Source: Janthinobacterium sp. LM6 (GTDB lineage: Bacteria; Pseudomonadota; Gammaproteobacteria; Burkholderiales; Burkholderiaceae_D). Taken from it: a stretch of 64,000 nucleotides of DNA. The notes beneath the pieces are model-generated. The model worked only from the letters and a program-made list of their open reading frames with translations. It made no database searches and was not told where the DNA came from. The DNA is taken from the NCBI RefSeq assembly GCF_002002885.1, contig NZ_CP019510.1, positions 2,294,001 through 2,358,000 of the forward strand, written 5' to 3'. The position numbers and the translations under genes are program-made. Of this stretch, positions 24,481-34,077 are shown piece by piece (the first letter of the stretch is position 1; each line of letters begins with the position of its first letter).

Positions 24481-25458
24481 ATGGCCGATGAAGGCATGCG
24501 CCCGATTATCGTCAAGCGTATCAAGAAAACGGCTGGCGGACACCATGGCGGGGCGTGGAAAATCGCCTACGCCGACTTTGTCACGGCCATGATGGCTTTC
24601 TTCCTGCTGATGTGGCTGCTGGGCTCCACCTCGAAGGGCGACTTGAACGGCATTTCCGAATTCTTCAAGACCCCCTTGAAAGTGGCCATGGCGGGCGGTT
24701 CCGGCAGCGGCGAAAGCAATTCCGTGATCCAGGGCGGCGGCCAGGACTTGTCGCGCCAGGATGGGCAAGTGCGCAAGGCGCAGGAAGAGCAGCAGCGCAA
24801 GTCGTTCGACCTCAATTCGGCCAAGGCCGCGCTCGAACGCGAGGAAGGCAAGCGCCTGCAGGCGCTCAAAGCGCGCATCGAAGCGACCATCGACGCCAAT
24901 CCCCTGCTGAAAAAATACAAGAACCAGTTGCTGCTTGATATCACCAGCGAAGGCTTGCGCATCCAGATCGTCGACGAGCAGAACCGTCCGATGTTTGCGC
25001 TCGCCAATGCGAATCTGCAACCGTACACCAAGGAAATCCTGCATGCCATCGGCTCCGTGCTCAATGAAGTGCCGAACCGCATCGGCCTGTCGGGCCATAC
25101 GGATTCGACGCCCTACATGAGCGATGCCGGCTACAGCAACTGGGAATTGTCGGCCGACCGCGCGAATGCGTCGCGGCGCGAACTGGTGATTGGCGGCATG
25201 AAGGAAGAGAAAGTATTGCGCGTGGTGGGATTGGGTTCGGCCGCCCACCTGGACAAGCTCGACCCCTTCAATCCGATCAACCGGCGCATCAGCATCATCG
25301 TCATGAACAAACGCACGGAAGAAAATGTCCTGCGCGATGGTTCGGCGATTGAGCTGCCGGTGACCGATGCCGCTGCCGCCGCTGTCGCTTCAGGGCTGGC
25401 GGCCGGTGCGCCGCCCGCGGCGGCGCCAGCCCCCAGCCCGGTAGCGGCAAAAAAATAA
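24481..25458 (+). CDS. motB: Flagellar stator protein MotB
   Basis: 325 residues. One membrane helix near the N-terminus contains the proton-carrying Asp D32 in AYADFVTAMMAFF, the same position as in E. coli. A plug/linker follows, then an OmpA-like peptidoglycan-binding domain with LSGHTDSTPYM, NWELSADRANASRREL and NRRISIIVMNK. The Ala/Pro-rich C-terminal tail (about 300-325) is probably disordered. 58 bp after motA; RBS GGGGGAC. Proton-type by sequence (no PomB features). Confidence 0.95.
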   Translation: MADEGMRPIIVKRIKKTAGGHHGGAWKIAYADFVTAMMAFFLLMWLLGSTSKGDLNGISEFFKTPLKVAMAGGSGSGESNSVIQGGGQDLSRQDGQVRKAQEEQQRKSFDLNSAKAALEREEGKRLQALKARIEATIDANPLLKKYKNQLLLDITSEGLRIQIVDEQNRPMFALANANLQPYTKEILHAIGSVLNEVPNRIGLSGHTDSTPYMSDAGYSNWELSADRANASRRELVIGGMKEEKVLRVVGLGSAAHLDKLDPFNPINRRISIIVMNKRTEENVLRDGSAIELPVTDAAAAAVASGLAAGAPPAAAPAPSPVAAKK

Positions 25459-25504
25459 CACGCAAGGCTGTCGACGCGTGGTGTATTGAAACAATGAGAC
25501 CTTT

Positions 25505-26053
25505 ATGACAAGAAAGAAAATACTTGGCTCGCATGTAAAGCGCCTGCTGTCTGGCGTGTCGGACCATGGCCGCAAGCACTTGACGGAGGTGGAAACCGAC
25601 CTGGTGCAGACCGGCATCTTGCTGGAAGAGGCGATCGAGAAGCTGTCCTTCAATTTCATGGCGATACACGCAGCTGTTGCTGCGCAGCAAGATACTATCG
25701 CCCTGCTGCTCGACGGCGGAATTCCGGCCGAGCAGCAGCGGGAAAAACTGCTGGCGTTGCAGGATGAGGTGGGGGGCTACGTGAATGCCGCCATCACCAG
25801 CCTGCAGTTCCAGGACATGACCAGCCAGCTGATCGAGCGTACCTTGAAGCGCGTGACGGGTTTGCGCGAGTTCCTCGGAACCCTGGGCTCGCATGGCGCG
25901 GAGATGTTGCCGGAGAGCGACAATGAAGAAATTGTCGCCTTGCTGGGGCGGGTCAGCATGGCGCTGGCGATTCAAAGCCTGGAGTTGCGCAGCGTGCTGC
26001 GCAAGGCTGTCAGTCAACAGCATTTGGAAAGTGGCGACATCGAGCTGTTCTAG
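25505..26053 (+). CDS. CheZ-like CheY-phosphatase
   Basis: 182 residues, largely helical. LQFQDMTSQLIERTLKRV at about 100-117 matches the CheZ active-site helix; D104 and Q108 take the places of E. coli D143 and the catalytic Q147. It is shorter than typical CheZ (over 200 residues). The C-terminus ends in SGDIELF, an acidic/hydrophobic tail like the CheY-binding tail of CheZ. Located between motB and cheY. No other cheZ is in the cluster, so it is probably the functional phosphatase. Assignment rests on motif resemblance only. Confidence 0.7.
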   Translation: MTRKKILGSHVKRLLSGVSDHGRKHLTEVETDLVQTGILLEEAIEKLSFNFMAIHAAVAAQQDTIALLLDGGIPAEQQREKLLALQDEVGGYVNAAITSLQFQDMTSQLIERTLKRVTGLREFLGTLGSHGAEMLPESDNEEIVALLGRVSMALAIQSLELRSVLRKAVSQQHLESGDIELF

Positions 26054-26136
26054 CATGCCAGTGCGGAACGCTTGTGGTTGCATGGATTGATTAATCAAAT
26101 ACTCGGGCAGGATGCCCGGAATAAGTGGGAGCAAAG

Positions 26137-26502
26137 ATGGCCAAAACGATACTTGCAGTGGACGATTCCAGCTCATTGCGCCAGATGGTGGCGTTCAGCC
26201 TGAAAGCCGCCGGTTACCAGGTGGTGGAGGCCGTCGACGGCCAGGATGGACTGGAAAAAGCCAAGCTGCAAACCGTGGACCTGGTATTGACGGACCAGAA
26301 CATGCCGCGCATGGATGGCCTGGAGCTGATCAAGCTGCTGCGCGAACTGCCGACCTACCAGAAGGTACCCATCCTGATGCTGACGACGGAGTCGTCGGAC
26401 GAGATGAAATCGAAGGGACGTGCCGCCGGCGCGAACGGCTGGCTGGTCAAGCCGTTCGATCCGCAACGCCTGATCGAAGTGGTCAAGAAGGTGATCGGCT
26501 GA
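26137..26502 (+). CDS. cheY: Chemotaxis response regulator CheY (copy 1)
   Basis: 121-residue single receiver domain: acidic pair D9-D10, phospho-acceptor D53 in LTDQNMPRMDG, TTESS after beta-4 and the conserved Lys in WLVKPFDP. ATG 26137 is preferred over the in-frame GTG 26125 because GGGAG is 5 nt upstream. It precedes cheA by 43 bp and follows the CheZ-like gene. It differs from the second CheY at 34078 and resembles the CheY paired with CheA in beta/alpha clusters; which copy binds FliM is not decidable here. Confidence 0.92.
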   Translation: MAKTILAVDDSSSLRQMVAFSLKAAGYQVVEAVDGQDGLEKAKLQTVDLVLTDQNMPRMDGLELIKLLRELPTYQKVPILMLTTESSDEMKSKGRAAGANGWLVKPFDPQRLIEVVKKVIG

Positions 26503-26545
26503 TGCCAGCCGCGCAGCACAACGATGCAATTGACGGAGTCACCCT

Positions 26546-28738
26546 ATGACCATCGATATTAGCCAGTTTTTTCAGGTCTTTTTCGATGAGGCCGAAGAAC
26601 TGCTGGCTGAAAAAGAACGGCTGCTGCTGGCCGTTGATATTGCGGCGCCCGACGCCGAAGACCTGAATGCCATTTTCCGCACCGCCCATTCGATCAAGGG
26701 CGGCGCATCGACGTTCGGCCTCTCCGACATGAGCGAGGTGACGCACATCCTCGAGTCGCTGCTCGACCGCATCCGCCAGGGCCAGATGGCCCTGACGGCG
26801 GAACACGTCGACGCCTTTTTGGCGGCCAAGGATATCCTCAAGATGCAGCTCGACGGCCACCGTCTGGGCAGCGCCGTCGACCAGGATGCCGTGGCCAATG
26901 TGCGCATGATGCTGCAGTCGTTCTCGCAGGACGTGCCCGTGGCCGCGCTCACGCCCGTCGCGCCGGCTTTCCATACGGCGGAAAAGGCCGCTGTCAGCCA
27001 TGCCGGCGGCCATCGCATCCGCCTGGAGCTGCCGGCCATGGAGCCGCGCGAAGTCGATGCGCTGGCGGCCGAACTGGGCTTGCTGGGCGACGTCGTGGTA
27101 TCAAGCCTGCCCGACGCGCGCAAGGTGCTGGAAGTGACGACGCATGAAAGCCTGGACGATATCCTGGCCATCTGCTCGTTCGTGCTCAATCCCGACGACA
27201 TGGTGATCACGCAGGCGCCGCCACTGGCGCCAGGCGAAGCCGAAGCGGCCCGCGCGGCGCAGGAAAAAGCCCAGGGCTACGGTTTCTTCGATCCGCTGCC
27301 GGGGGCGCAGGGCGCGGCCGATCCCGGCTACGGCTTCTTCCAGCCGCTCGAGGACATCCGCGCCGCCGCCGGCGTGCAGAGCGACGCCGAACAGGGTTAC
27401 GGTTTCTTCCAGCCGCTCGAACAGATTCGCGCCGACGCGGCCAAGGCCGGCAACGCCAGCGCTGCCGCCACGCCGGTCGTGGCCAGCGCCGTGGCCGAAG
27501 CGGAGCAGGAAAAGAAACCTGCCAAGAAAGAGGGCGACAAGGCCGGCGCCGAATCGTCGTCGATCCGCGTCTCGATCGAGAAAGTCGACCAGCTGATCAA
27601 CCTGGTGGGCGAACTGGTGATCACGCAGGCGATGATCGAGCAGCGCGCCAGCGCGCTCGACCCGATGCTGCATGAAAAACTGCTCGACAGCGTCAGCCAC
27701 CTGACGCGCAATACGCGCGACTTGCAGGAAGCGGTGATGTCGATCCGCATGATGCCGATGGATTTCGTCTTTTCGCGCTTCCCGCGCATGGTGCGCGACC
27801 TGGCGACGAAACTGGGCAAGAAGGTAGACTTCATCACGAATGGCGCCGCCACGGAACTGGACAAGGGCCTCATCGAGCGCATCGTCGACCCGCTCACGCA
27901 CCTGGTGCGCAACAGCATCGACCATGGCGTGGAAATGCCGGCCGCCCGCGTGGCCGCCGGCAAGACCGAGGCTGGCCGTTTGTTCCTCTCGGCCAGCCAC
28001 CAGGGCGGCAACATCATCATCGAAGTATCCGATGACGGCGCGGGGCTGAACCGCGAGCGCATCCTGGCCAAGGCCGCGCAGCAGGGGCTGGACGTATCCG
28101 AGACGATGAGCGACGCCGAAGTGTGGCAGCTGATCTTCGCGCCCGGCTTTTCCACCGCCGAAGCGGTCACCGACGTGTCGGGCCGCGGCGTGGGCATGGA
28201 TGTCGTCAAGCGCAATATCAGCGCCATGGGCGGCGTCGTCGACATCCGTTCGGCGAAGGGTTTCGGCACGACGATTTCCATCTCGCTGCCGCTGACCCTG
28301 GCCATCCTGGACGGCATGTCGATCCGCGTCGGCGACGAAGTGTATATTTTACCGCTGGGCTTTGTCATCGAATCCCTGCAGCCAGCCGTTGAGGATATCA
28401 AGGACATCAGCGGTAAAGGCCAGGTGGTGAAGGTGCGCGGCGAATACCTGCCTTTGATCCCGCTGTACCAGATGTTCGACATCGCGCCGCGCTTTACCAG
28501 TCCCTCGGAAGGCATCTGCGTGATCCTCGAGACGGAAGGGCGCAAGGCGGCCCTGTTTGTCGACGACCTGGTGGGACAGCAGCAGGTCGTGGTGAAAAAC
28601 CTCGAATCGAATTACCGCAAGGTGGTGGGCATTTCCGGCGCCACCATCCTGGGCGATGGCGGCGTGTCGCTGATTCTCGATGTCGCCGCCCTGATCCGTT
28701 CCTCTCGCCAGCTGGCCGACGAGTCCATTTTTTCGTAA
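26546..28738 (+). CDS. cheA: Chemotaxis histidine kinase CheA
   Basis: 730 residues in the usual order: HPt domain with phospho-His H48 in TAHSIKGGAST; a second domain (about 150-225) in the P2 position; a low-complexity linker; P3 dimerisation; HATPase with HLVRNSIDHGVEMP (N box), EVSDDGAGLNRERI (G1), SGRGVGMDVVK (G2); and a CheW-like P5. The linker has three copies of GYGFF followed by DPL or QPL at residues 244, 261 and 284, a conspicuous repeated peptide of unknown role. It phosphorylates CheY and CheB. Operon with cheY upstream and cheW 30 bp downstream. Confidence 0.96.
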   Translation: MTIDISQFFQVFFDEAEELLAEKERLLLAVDIAAPDAEDLNAIFRTAHSIKGGASTFGLSDMSEVTHILESLLDRIRQGQMALTAEHVDAFLAAKDILKMQLDGHRLGSAVDQDAVANVRMMLQSFSQDVPVAALTPVAPAFHTAEKAAVSHAGGHRIRLELPAMEPREVDALAAELGLLGDVVVSSLPDARKVLEVTTHESLDDILAICSFVLNPDDMVITQAPPLAPGEAEAARAAQEKAQGYGFFDPLPGAQGAADPGYGFFQPLEDIRAAAGVQSDAEQGYGFFQPLEQIRADAAKAGNASAAATPVVASAVAEAEQEKKPAKKEGDKAGAESSSIRVSIEKVDQLINLVGELVITQAMIEQRASALDPMLHEKLLDSVSHLTRNTRDLQEAVMSIRMMPMDFVFSRFPRMVRDLATKLGKKVDFITNGAATELDKGLIERIVDPLTHLVRNSIDHGVEMPAARVAAGKTEAGRLFLSASHQGGNIIIEVSDDGAGLNRERILAKAAQQGLDVSETMSDAEVWQLIFAPGFSTAEAVTDVSGRGVGMDVVKRNISAMGGVVDIRSAKGFGTTISISLPLTLAILDGMSIRVGDEVYILPLGFVIESLQPAVEDIKDISGKGQVVKVRGEYLPLIPLYQMFDIAPRFTSPSEGICVILETEGRKAALFVDDLVGQQQVVVKNLESNYRKVVGISGATILGDGGVSLILDVAALIRSSRQLADESIFS

Positions 28739-28768
28739 TACCGATAGATAAAGATAGGAAAACGCACC

Positions 28769-29275
28769 ATGTCAGATACTCAACAAACATCCGGAAGCAA
28801 TGCGGGCGACGGCAAGGACATCGCCGGCCGTGAATTCCTGGCCTTCACCCTGGGCTCCGAAGAGTACGGCATCGATATCCTGAAGGTTCAGGAAATCCGC
28901 GGTTACGAAGCGGTCACCCGCATCGCCAACGCGCCAGAATTCATCAAGGGCGTGATCAACCTGCGCGGCATCATCATCCCCGTAGTCGACATGCGCATCA
29001 AGTTCAACCTGGGCACGCCCGTGTACGATCAGTTCACGGTGGTGATCATCCTGAACATCGGCGGGCGCATCGTCGGCATGGTGGTCGACAGCGTTTCCGA
29101 CGTCACCACGCTGACGCCGGAGCAGGTGAAGCCGGCGCCGGAAATGGGTACCGCCTTCTCGACCGACTACATGATCGGCCTGGGCACCATCGACGAGCGC
29201 ATGCTGATCCTGGTCGACATCGACAAGCTGATGTCGAGCAGCGAGATGGGCCTGATCGACAAGCTGGCGGCGTAA
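28769..29275 (+). CDS. cheW: Chemotaxis coupling protein CheW
   Basis: 168-residue single CheW domain (about 20-160) linking receptors to Che[43 protein letters not shown] and ILVDIDKLM are intact. Thirty bp after cheA. A terminator hairpin at 29297 follows, so the MCP gene downstream probably has its own transcript as well. Confidence 0.96.
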   Translation: MSDTQQTSGSNAGDGKDIAGREFLAFTLGSEEYGIDILKVQEIRGYEAVTRIANAPEFIKGVINLRGIIIPVVDMRIKFNLGTPVYDQFTVVIILNIGGRIVGMVVDSVSDVTTLTPEQVKPAPEMGTAFSTDYMIGLGTIDERMLILVDIDKLMSSSEMGLIDKLAA

Positions 29276-29296
29276 GCGGCAGCAAGCAGGCAGCAA

Positions 29297-29322
29297 GGCG
29301 GCGCCCGGTGCGCCGCCGTTTT
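29297..29322 (+). terminator. Terminator after cheW
   Basis: GGCGGCGC (29297-29304), loop CCGGT, GCGCCGCC (29310-29317), then GTTTT. Short T tract, so possibly partial. Confidence 0.65.
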
Positions 29323-29355
29323 GGCACGCAATGAATCACTACAGATATGGATGTA

Positions 29356-29443
29356 CCGGCGCGAGCAGAGGCGCGCCGGCAGGCTGCAAGGTCCGTCAGA
29401 GACCAGGCCACAACACGGCGCCGTCCGGTTGAACGGGCGCCGT
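29356..29443 (+). other. Two hairpins in the leader of the MCP gene
   Basis: CCGGCGCG/CGCGCCGG (29356-29379) and ACGGCGCC/GGCGCCGT (29415-29443), both with perfect 8-bp arms. The second ends 9 bp before the Shine-Dalgarno GGAG of the chemoreceptor gene, so it could modulate its translation. No T-run follows either. Confidence 0.4.
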
Positions 29444-29466
29444 TCACATAAATATTGGAGACTGTA

Positions 29467-31188
29467 ATGAGTTTGCGCGATTTCAAGATAGGCACCCGGC
29501 TGGGGATAGGTTTTGGCAGCATCCTTGCCATCCTGGTGGTAGTGATCGTTTCGGCGAATGCACTGAATTACCGTAACAAGGCCCAGTTGCTCACGGGCCT
29601 GGCGCTGGCAAGCGAAAAGAATACGCAGGCGTCGCTGATGAAAAGCGCGATGCTGGAAACCGGTATCGCCATGCGCAACATCGGCCTGCAGGGCGATGTG
29701 GGCTTGATGCAGGCGGAAGAGGGCAAGGTGCGCGAGCAGCGCAAGTTGTACGACGGTGCGCGCGGCAAGCTGGCCGGCCTGGGCCTGTCCGAGGGAGAGA
29801 AGGCATTGCTGGCCAATATCGCCAAGGTCGACGGCGAAGTCGATGCCGCCTTCAAGGAAGCGATGGGGCAGGTGCTGGCGTTTAACAGCGAGGGCGCGGC
29901 GAAGGTGATCGCCACCCGCATCGACCCCTTGAACAAGGCGACCCTGGCCGATATCAACAAGCTGCTCGACTTGCAGCACGTGGCGCAGCAAAGCTTCATG
30001 GACGACTCGCTGGCGGCCGATGCGCGCCTGATGACGGTATTGTTCATCCTGGGCGGAGCGGCGGTGGCGATCGGCGCCTGGTGCGCCATCTTCATCACGC
30101 GCTCGATCACGGTGCCCTTGTCCGGCGCCCTGGCCGTGGCGCAGAAGGTAGCTGCCGGCGAGCTGACGGCGCGCGTGGTGGTTGAAGGCAAGGATGAAAC
30201 GAGCGCCTTGCAGCAGGCGCTCAAGGACATGAACGAGAGCCTGGTGCAGACGGTCAGCGACGTGCGCAACGGGACCGATACGATTACCGTGGCGTCGCGC
30301 GAGATCGCCAGCGGCAATGCGGACCTGTCGGCGCGCACGGAAACGCAGGCCAGTTCGCTCGAAGAGACGGCGTCGTCGATGGAGGAGCTGACGTCGACCG
30401 TGAAGCAGAACGCGGACAACGCGCGCCAGGCCAACCAGCTGGCCGTGTCGGCATCGTCGGTTGCGGAGCAGGGCGGCAAGGTGGTGGCGCAAGTGGTCGA
30501 TACCATGGGTTCCATCAAGGACAGTTCGCGCAAGATTGTCGATATCATCGGCGTCATCGACGGCATCGCGTTCCAGACGAATATCCTGGCCTTGAATGCG
30601 GCCGTCGAAGCGGCGCGCGCAGGCGAGCAGGGACGCGGCTTTGCGGTGGTGGCGTCGGAAGTGCGCAACCTGGCGCAGCGATCCGCTGGCGCAGCGAAAG
30701 AGATCAAGGGCCTGATCGGCGACTCGGTCGACAAGGTCGATGCAGGCAGCCGCCTAGTGGACGAGGCGGGACAGACCATGGGCTTGATCGTCACCTCGAT
30801 CCGGCAGGTGGCCGACATCATGGGCGAGATCACGGCGGCGACGCAGGAACAGAGCCATGGCATCGAGGAAGTGAACCAGGCCATCGCGCAGATGGACCAG
30901 ATGACGCAGCAGAACGCGGCGCTGGTCGAGGAAGCGGCGGCGGCGGCCGAAAGCATGCAGGATCAGGCGCAGAAACTGGCCGACGCCGTCAGCATCTTCA
31001 AGCTCGATGGCGAGAGCGCGGCGCAGGCGGCCATGTCCGCACCCGCGCCGGTAGTCAAGATGGCGGCACGGCCGGCACCGAGTGTGGCGGCAAATACACG
31101 GCGGTTGGCAAAGACGGCGCAAGCCGGCACGCCGCCGCCCGCGAAAAAGCTGGCGGCGGCCGGCGGCGACGATTGGGAAGAGTTCTGA
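29467..31188 (+). CDS. Methyl-accepting chemotaxis protein
   Basis: 573 residues. First membrane helix about 10-30, a periplasmic helical domain rich in Ala/Lys (about 31-185; the four-helix-bundle type often called 4HB), second helix about 185-207, HAMP, then the cytoplasmic coiled coil whose hairpin tip reads GIAFQTNILALNAAVEAARAGEQGRGFAVVA (split here for reading: the key tip residues are NAAVEAARAGEQGRGF). It ends in DWEEF, a CheR/CheB-tethering pentapeptide. ATG 29467 has GGAG 7 nt upstream. Ligand unknown. Confidence 0.93.
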   Translation: MSLRDFKIGTRLGIGFGSILAILVVVIVSANALNYRNKAQLLTGLALASEKNTQASLMKSAMLETGIAMRNIGLQGDVGLMQAEEGKVREQRKLYDGARGKLAGLGLSEGEKALLANIAKVDGEVDAAFKEAMGQVLAFNSEGAAKVIATRIDPLNKATLADINKLLDLQHVAQQSFMDDSLAADARLMTVLFILGGAAVAIGAWCAIFITRSITVPLSGALAVAQKVAAGELTARVVVEGKDETSALQQALKDMNESLVQTVSDVRNGTDTITVASREIASGNADLSARTETQASSLEETASSMEELTSTVKQNADNARQANQLAVSASSVAEQGGKVVAQVVDTMGSIKDSSRKIVDIIGVIDGIAFQTNILALNAAVEAARAGEQGRGFAVVASEVRNLAQRSAGAAKEIKGLIGDSVDKVDAGSRLVDEAGQTMGLIVTSIRQVADIMGEITAATQEQSHGIEEVNQAIAQMDQMTQQNAALVEEAAAAAESMQDQAQKLADAVSIFKLDGESAAQAAMSAPAPVVKMAARPAPSVAANTRRLAKTAQAGTPPPAKKLAAAGGDDWEEF

Positions 31189-31259
31189 CGCCAACCCGGT
31201 CCCGCTAGTTATACTTGCAAAGGCATTGGTCAGAGTAGTCATAGAGAGGTAAAAACAAA

Positions 31260-32132
31260 ATGCCGCAAACTAAAACGGATTCGGTCAAGGAATTTGATTT
31301 CACTGGCAAGGACTTCGAACGGGTCCGCGCCATGATTTACAAGCGGGCCGGCATCGCGCTGGCCGACAGCAAGCAGGAAATGGTCTACAGCCGCCTGGCG
31401 CGGCGCCTGCGCGCTACCGGCATCTCCTCGTTCGTCCGCTACCTGGACGACCTGGAAGCGGGCCGCATGGGCGACGAATGGGAAGCGTTCACGAATGCGC
31501 TGACGACCAACCTGACGTCGTTCTTCCGCGAGGCGCATCACTTTCCGCTGCTGGCCGAGCATGTGAAAAAACTGAGCGGGCCGATCACCATCTGGTGTTC
31601 GGCCAGTTCCACCGGCGAGGAGCCGTATTCGATCGCCATGACGGTGTGCGAGGCATTCAATACGCTCACGCCGCCGGTCACCATCATCGCCACGGACATC
31701 GACACGAACGTGCTGGCCACGGCCGCCAATGGCGTCTACAACCTGGACCGGCTCGACAAGATGTCGGCCGACCGTGCGCGGCGCTTTTTCTTGCGCGGCA
31801 AGGGCGATCGCGAGGGACAGGTGCGGGTGCGCCCGGAACTGCGCCAGATGATTACCTTCAAGCCGCTCAACCTGCTGGCCGACAGCTGGCCATTGACTGG
31901 CCAGTTCGACGTCATCTTCTGCCGTAACGTGATGATTTATTTTGACAAGGCGACACAGCGCAAGATCCTGTCGCGCTTTGTGCCGTTGATGAAGCCGGAT
32001 GCCCTGCTGTTTGCGGGCCATTCGGAGAATTTCCTGTACGTGTCGGATTCATTGAAGCTGCGCGGTAAAACAGTCTATGAGCTCGATCAGCCTCGGGGCG
32101 CCGCGCCCAAGGCATCGTCGCATCGTACATGA
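31260..32132 (+). CDS. cheR: Chemoreceptor methyltransferase CheR
   Basis: 290 residues. An N-terminal helical domain (about 10-85) with KRAGIALADSKQEMVYSRLARRLR is followed by a SAM-dependent catalytic domain: WCSASSTGEEPYSIAM (motif I), IIATDIDTNVLATAANGVY, and FCRNVMIYFDKATQRKIL. It methylates glutamates of the upstream MCP; the receptor's DWEEF tail fits the tethering mode of CheR. Operon with cheD, which starts 9 bp later. Confidence 0.95.
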   Translation: MPQTKTDSVKEFDFTGKDFERVRAMIYKRAGIALADSKQEMVYSRLARRLRATGISSFVRYLDDLEAGRMGDEWEAFTNALTTNLTSFFREAHHFPLLAEHVKKLSGPITIWCSASSTGEEPYSIAMTVCEAFNTLTPPVTIIATDIDTNVLATAANGVYNLDRLDKMSADRARRFFLRGKGDREGQVRVRPELRQMITFKPLNLLADSWPLTGQFDVIFCRNVMIYFDKATQRKILSRFVPLMKPDALLFAGHSENFLYVSDSLKLRGKTVYELDQPRGAAPKASSHRT

Positions 32133-32141
32133 GAGTGAAAT

Positions 32142-32750
32142 ATGAGCCTGGAATCCAAAGAGCAATTTGCCACTAACGTCTATTACGACAGGACGTTCAA
32201 TTGTGACGCCGCCAAGATCTTGCCTGGTGAGTATTACTTTACCAACAAGGACATGCTGATCGTCACCGTGCTCGGCTCCTGCGTCTCGGCCTGCATCCGC
32301 GACCGCGTCACGGGCCTGGGCGGCATGAATCACTTCATGCTGCCCGATGGCGGCAGCGATCCGAATAGCCCGATTTCCGCGTCGATGCGCTATGGTACCT
32401 ACGCCATGGAGATTCTGATCAACGATTTGCTGAAGGCGGGCGCGCGGCGCGAGAATATGGAAGCGAAAGTGTTCGGCGGCGGCGCCGTGCTGCGCGGCTT
32501 CACGGCGATCAACGTGGGTGAGCGCAATGCGGCTTTCGTCATCAACTACCTGAAGGCGGAAAAGATGCGCGTGGTGGCCGAAGACCTCAATGACATCCAC
32601 CCGCGCAAGGTGTATTTTTTCCCTCGCAGCGGCAAGGTGCTGGTGAAAAAGCTGATGCAGACGCATAACGATACGCTGGTGCGCCGCGAACTCGATTACG
32701 CAAGCCGTCTCAAGGTCGCGCCGGTCGGCGGCGAAGTCGAGCTGTTCTGA
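32142..32750 (+). CDS. cheD: Chemoreceptor glutamine deamidase CheD
   Basis: 202 residues. The family core is intact: [14 protein letters not shown] contains the catalytic Cys, [11 protein letters not shown] the catalytic His, and [12 protein letters not shown] follows. CheD deamidates receptor Gln to Glu and can interact with CheC-type phosphatases elsewhere. Its C-terminus GGEVELF resembles the tail of the CheZ-like protein (GDIELF). Nine bp after cheR. Confidence 0.95.
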   Translation: MSLESKEQFATNVYYDRTFNCDAAKILPGEYYFTNKDMLIVTVLGSCVSACIRDRVTGLGGMNHFMLPDGGSDPNSPISASMRYGTYAMEILINDLLKAGARRENMEAKVFGGGAVLRGFTAINVGERNAAFVINYLKAEKMRVVAEDLNDIHPRKVYFFPRSGKVLVKKLMQTHNDTLVRRELDYASRLKVAPVGGEVELF

Positions 32751-32859
32751 CAAACACCAGACCAAACCTGCTGCGCGTCGCGCCGTGCGGCTTGCGGCGA
32801 TTTTGTCCGGTGTACTAATTTAATAAAGAATAAGGGCCGCAAGGCCTGGAAGGATAACT

Positions 32860-33930
32860 ATGAAGATCAAAGTATTGATCGTGGATGATTCGGCCTTGAT
32901 CCGCAGCGTGATGACGGAAATCGTGAACAGCCAGCCCGACATGGAAGTGGTGGGCGCTGCGCCCGATCCGCTGGTGGCGCGCGAGATGATCAAGCAGACC
33001 AACCCCGACGTGCTGACCCTCGACGTCGAGATGCCGAAGATGGATGGCCTCGACTTTCTGGAAAAACTGATGCGCTTGCGCCCGATGCCGGTATTGATGG
33101 TGTCGTCGCTGACCGAGCGCGGTTCGGAAATCACCATGCGCGCGCTGGAACTGGGCGCCGTCGATTTCGTCACCAAGCCGAAAATTTCCATCCAGAGCGG
33201 CATGCGCGAGTACACCGACATGATCGCCGACAAGATCCGCGCCGCCTCGAAGGCACGCATCCGCGCGCGTACCCTGCCGTCTGCCGGCGACAAGGTGGCC
33301 GCGCCGCTGCCTGCGCTGCGCAGTCCGTTGACGTCGAGCGAAAAGCTGATCATCGTGGGCGCCTCCACGGGCGGCACGGAAGCGATCCGCGAATTTCTCA
33401 TGCAGATGCCGTCCGATTGCCCCGGCATCCTGATCACGCAGCACATGCCGGAAGGCTTTACGCGCTCGTTTGCGCGCCGCCTCGATTCGCTGTGCAAGAT
33501 CTCGGTGCAGGAAGCGGCGGGCGGCGAACGCGTGCTGCCCGGCCACGCCTACATCGCGCCGGGCCATTCGCACCTGACCCTGACGCGCAGCGGCGCCAAC
33601 TACATGACCAAGATCGACCAGGGTGAGCCGGTGAACCGCCACCGCCCGTCCGTCGACGTGCTGTTCCGCTCGGCCGCGCAATCGGCCGGTAAAAATGCCG
33701 TCGGCGTGATCCTCACCGGCATGGGCAAGGATGGCGCACAAGGCATGTTGGAGATGAAGGCCGCAGGAGCGTATAATTTTGCGCAGGATGAAGCCAGTTG
33801 CGTGGTGTTCGGCATGCCGCGCGAGGCGATCGCCGTCGGTGCTACGCATGAGGTCGGCGCTCTGACGGCGCTGCCTGGCATGGTGCTGGGACACCTGGCT
33901 GCGCATGGCATGCGTGCTTTGCGCGTGTAA
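32860..33930 (+). CDS. cheB: Chemotaxis methylesterase CheB
   Basis: 356 residues. The receiver domain has D9/D10 and phospho-acceptor D55 in [13 protein letters not shown]. After a linker the esterase domain carries the triad: Ser in [11 protein letters not shown], His in ITQHMPEGF and Asp in TGMGKDGA. It removes methyl groups from the MCP after phosphorylation by CheA. 109 bp after cheD; ends the adaptation gene set. Confidence 0.96.
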   Translation: MKIKVLIVDDSALIRSVMTEIVNSQPDMEVVGAAPDPLVAREMIKQTNPDVLTLDVEMPKMDGLDFLEKLMRLRPMPVLMVSSLTERGSEITMRALELGAVDFVTKPKISIQSGMREYTDMIADKIRAASKARIRARTLPSAGDKVAAPLPALRSPLTSSEKLIIVGASTGGTEAIREFLMQMPSDCPGILITQHMPEGFTRSFARRLDSLCKISVQEAAGGERVLPGHAYIAPGHSHLTLTRSGANYMTKIDQGEPVNRHRPSVDVLFRSAAQSAGKNAVGVILTGMGKDGAQGMLEMKAAGAYNFAQDEASCVVFGMPREAIAVGATHEVGALTALPGMVLGHLAAHGMRALRV

Positions 33931-34077
33931 GCCACGTTTTATATGATCTGAGGCAAGTTTGTTCGCCTAAAAGCAACGAAAATGCTATCCTACAACTTGC
34001 TGCCGTAGTGTCGACCATAATGTCGGCATTCATGTCGATATTATTAACAAACCGCTACAGAAACAACGGAGTTATTC

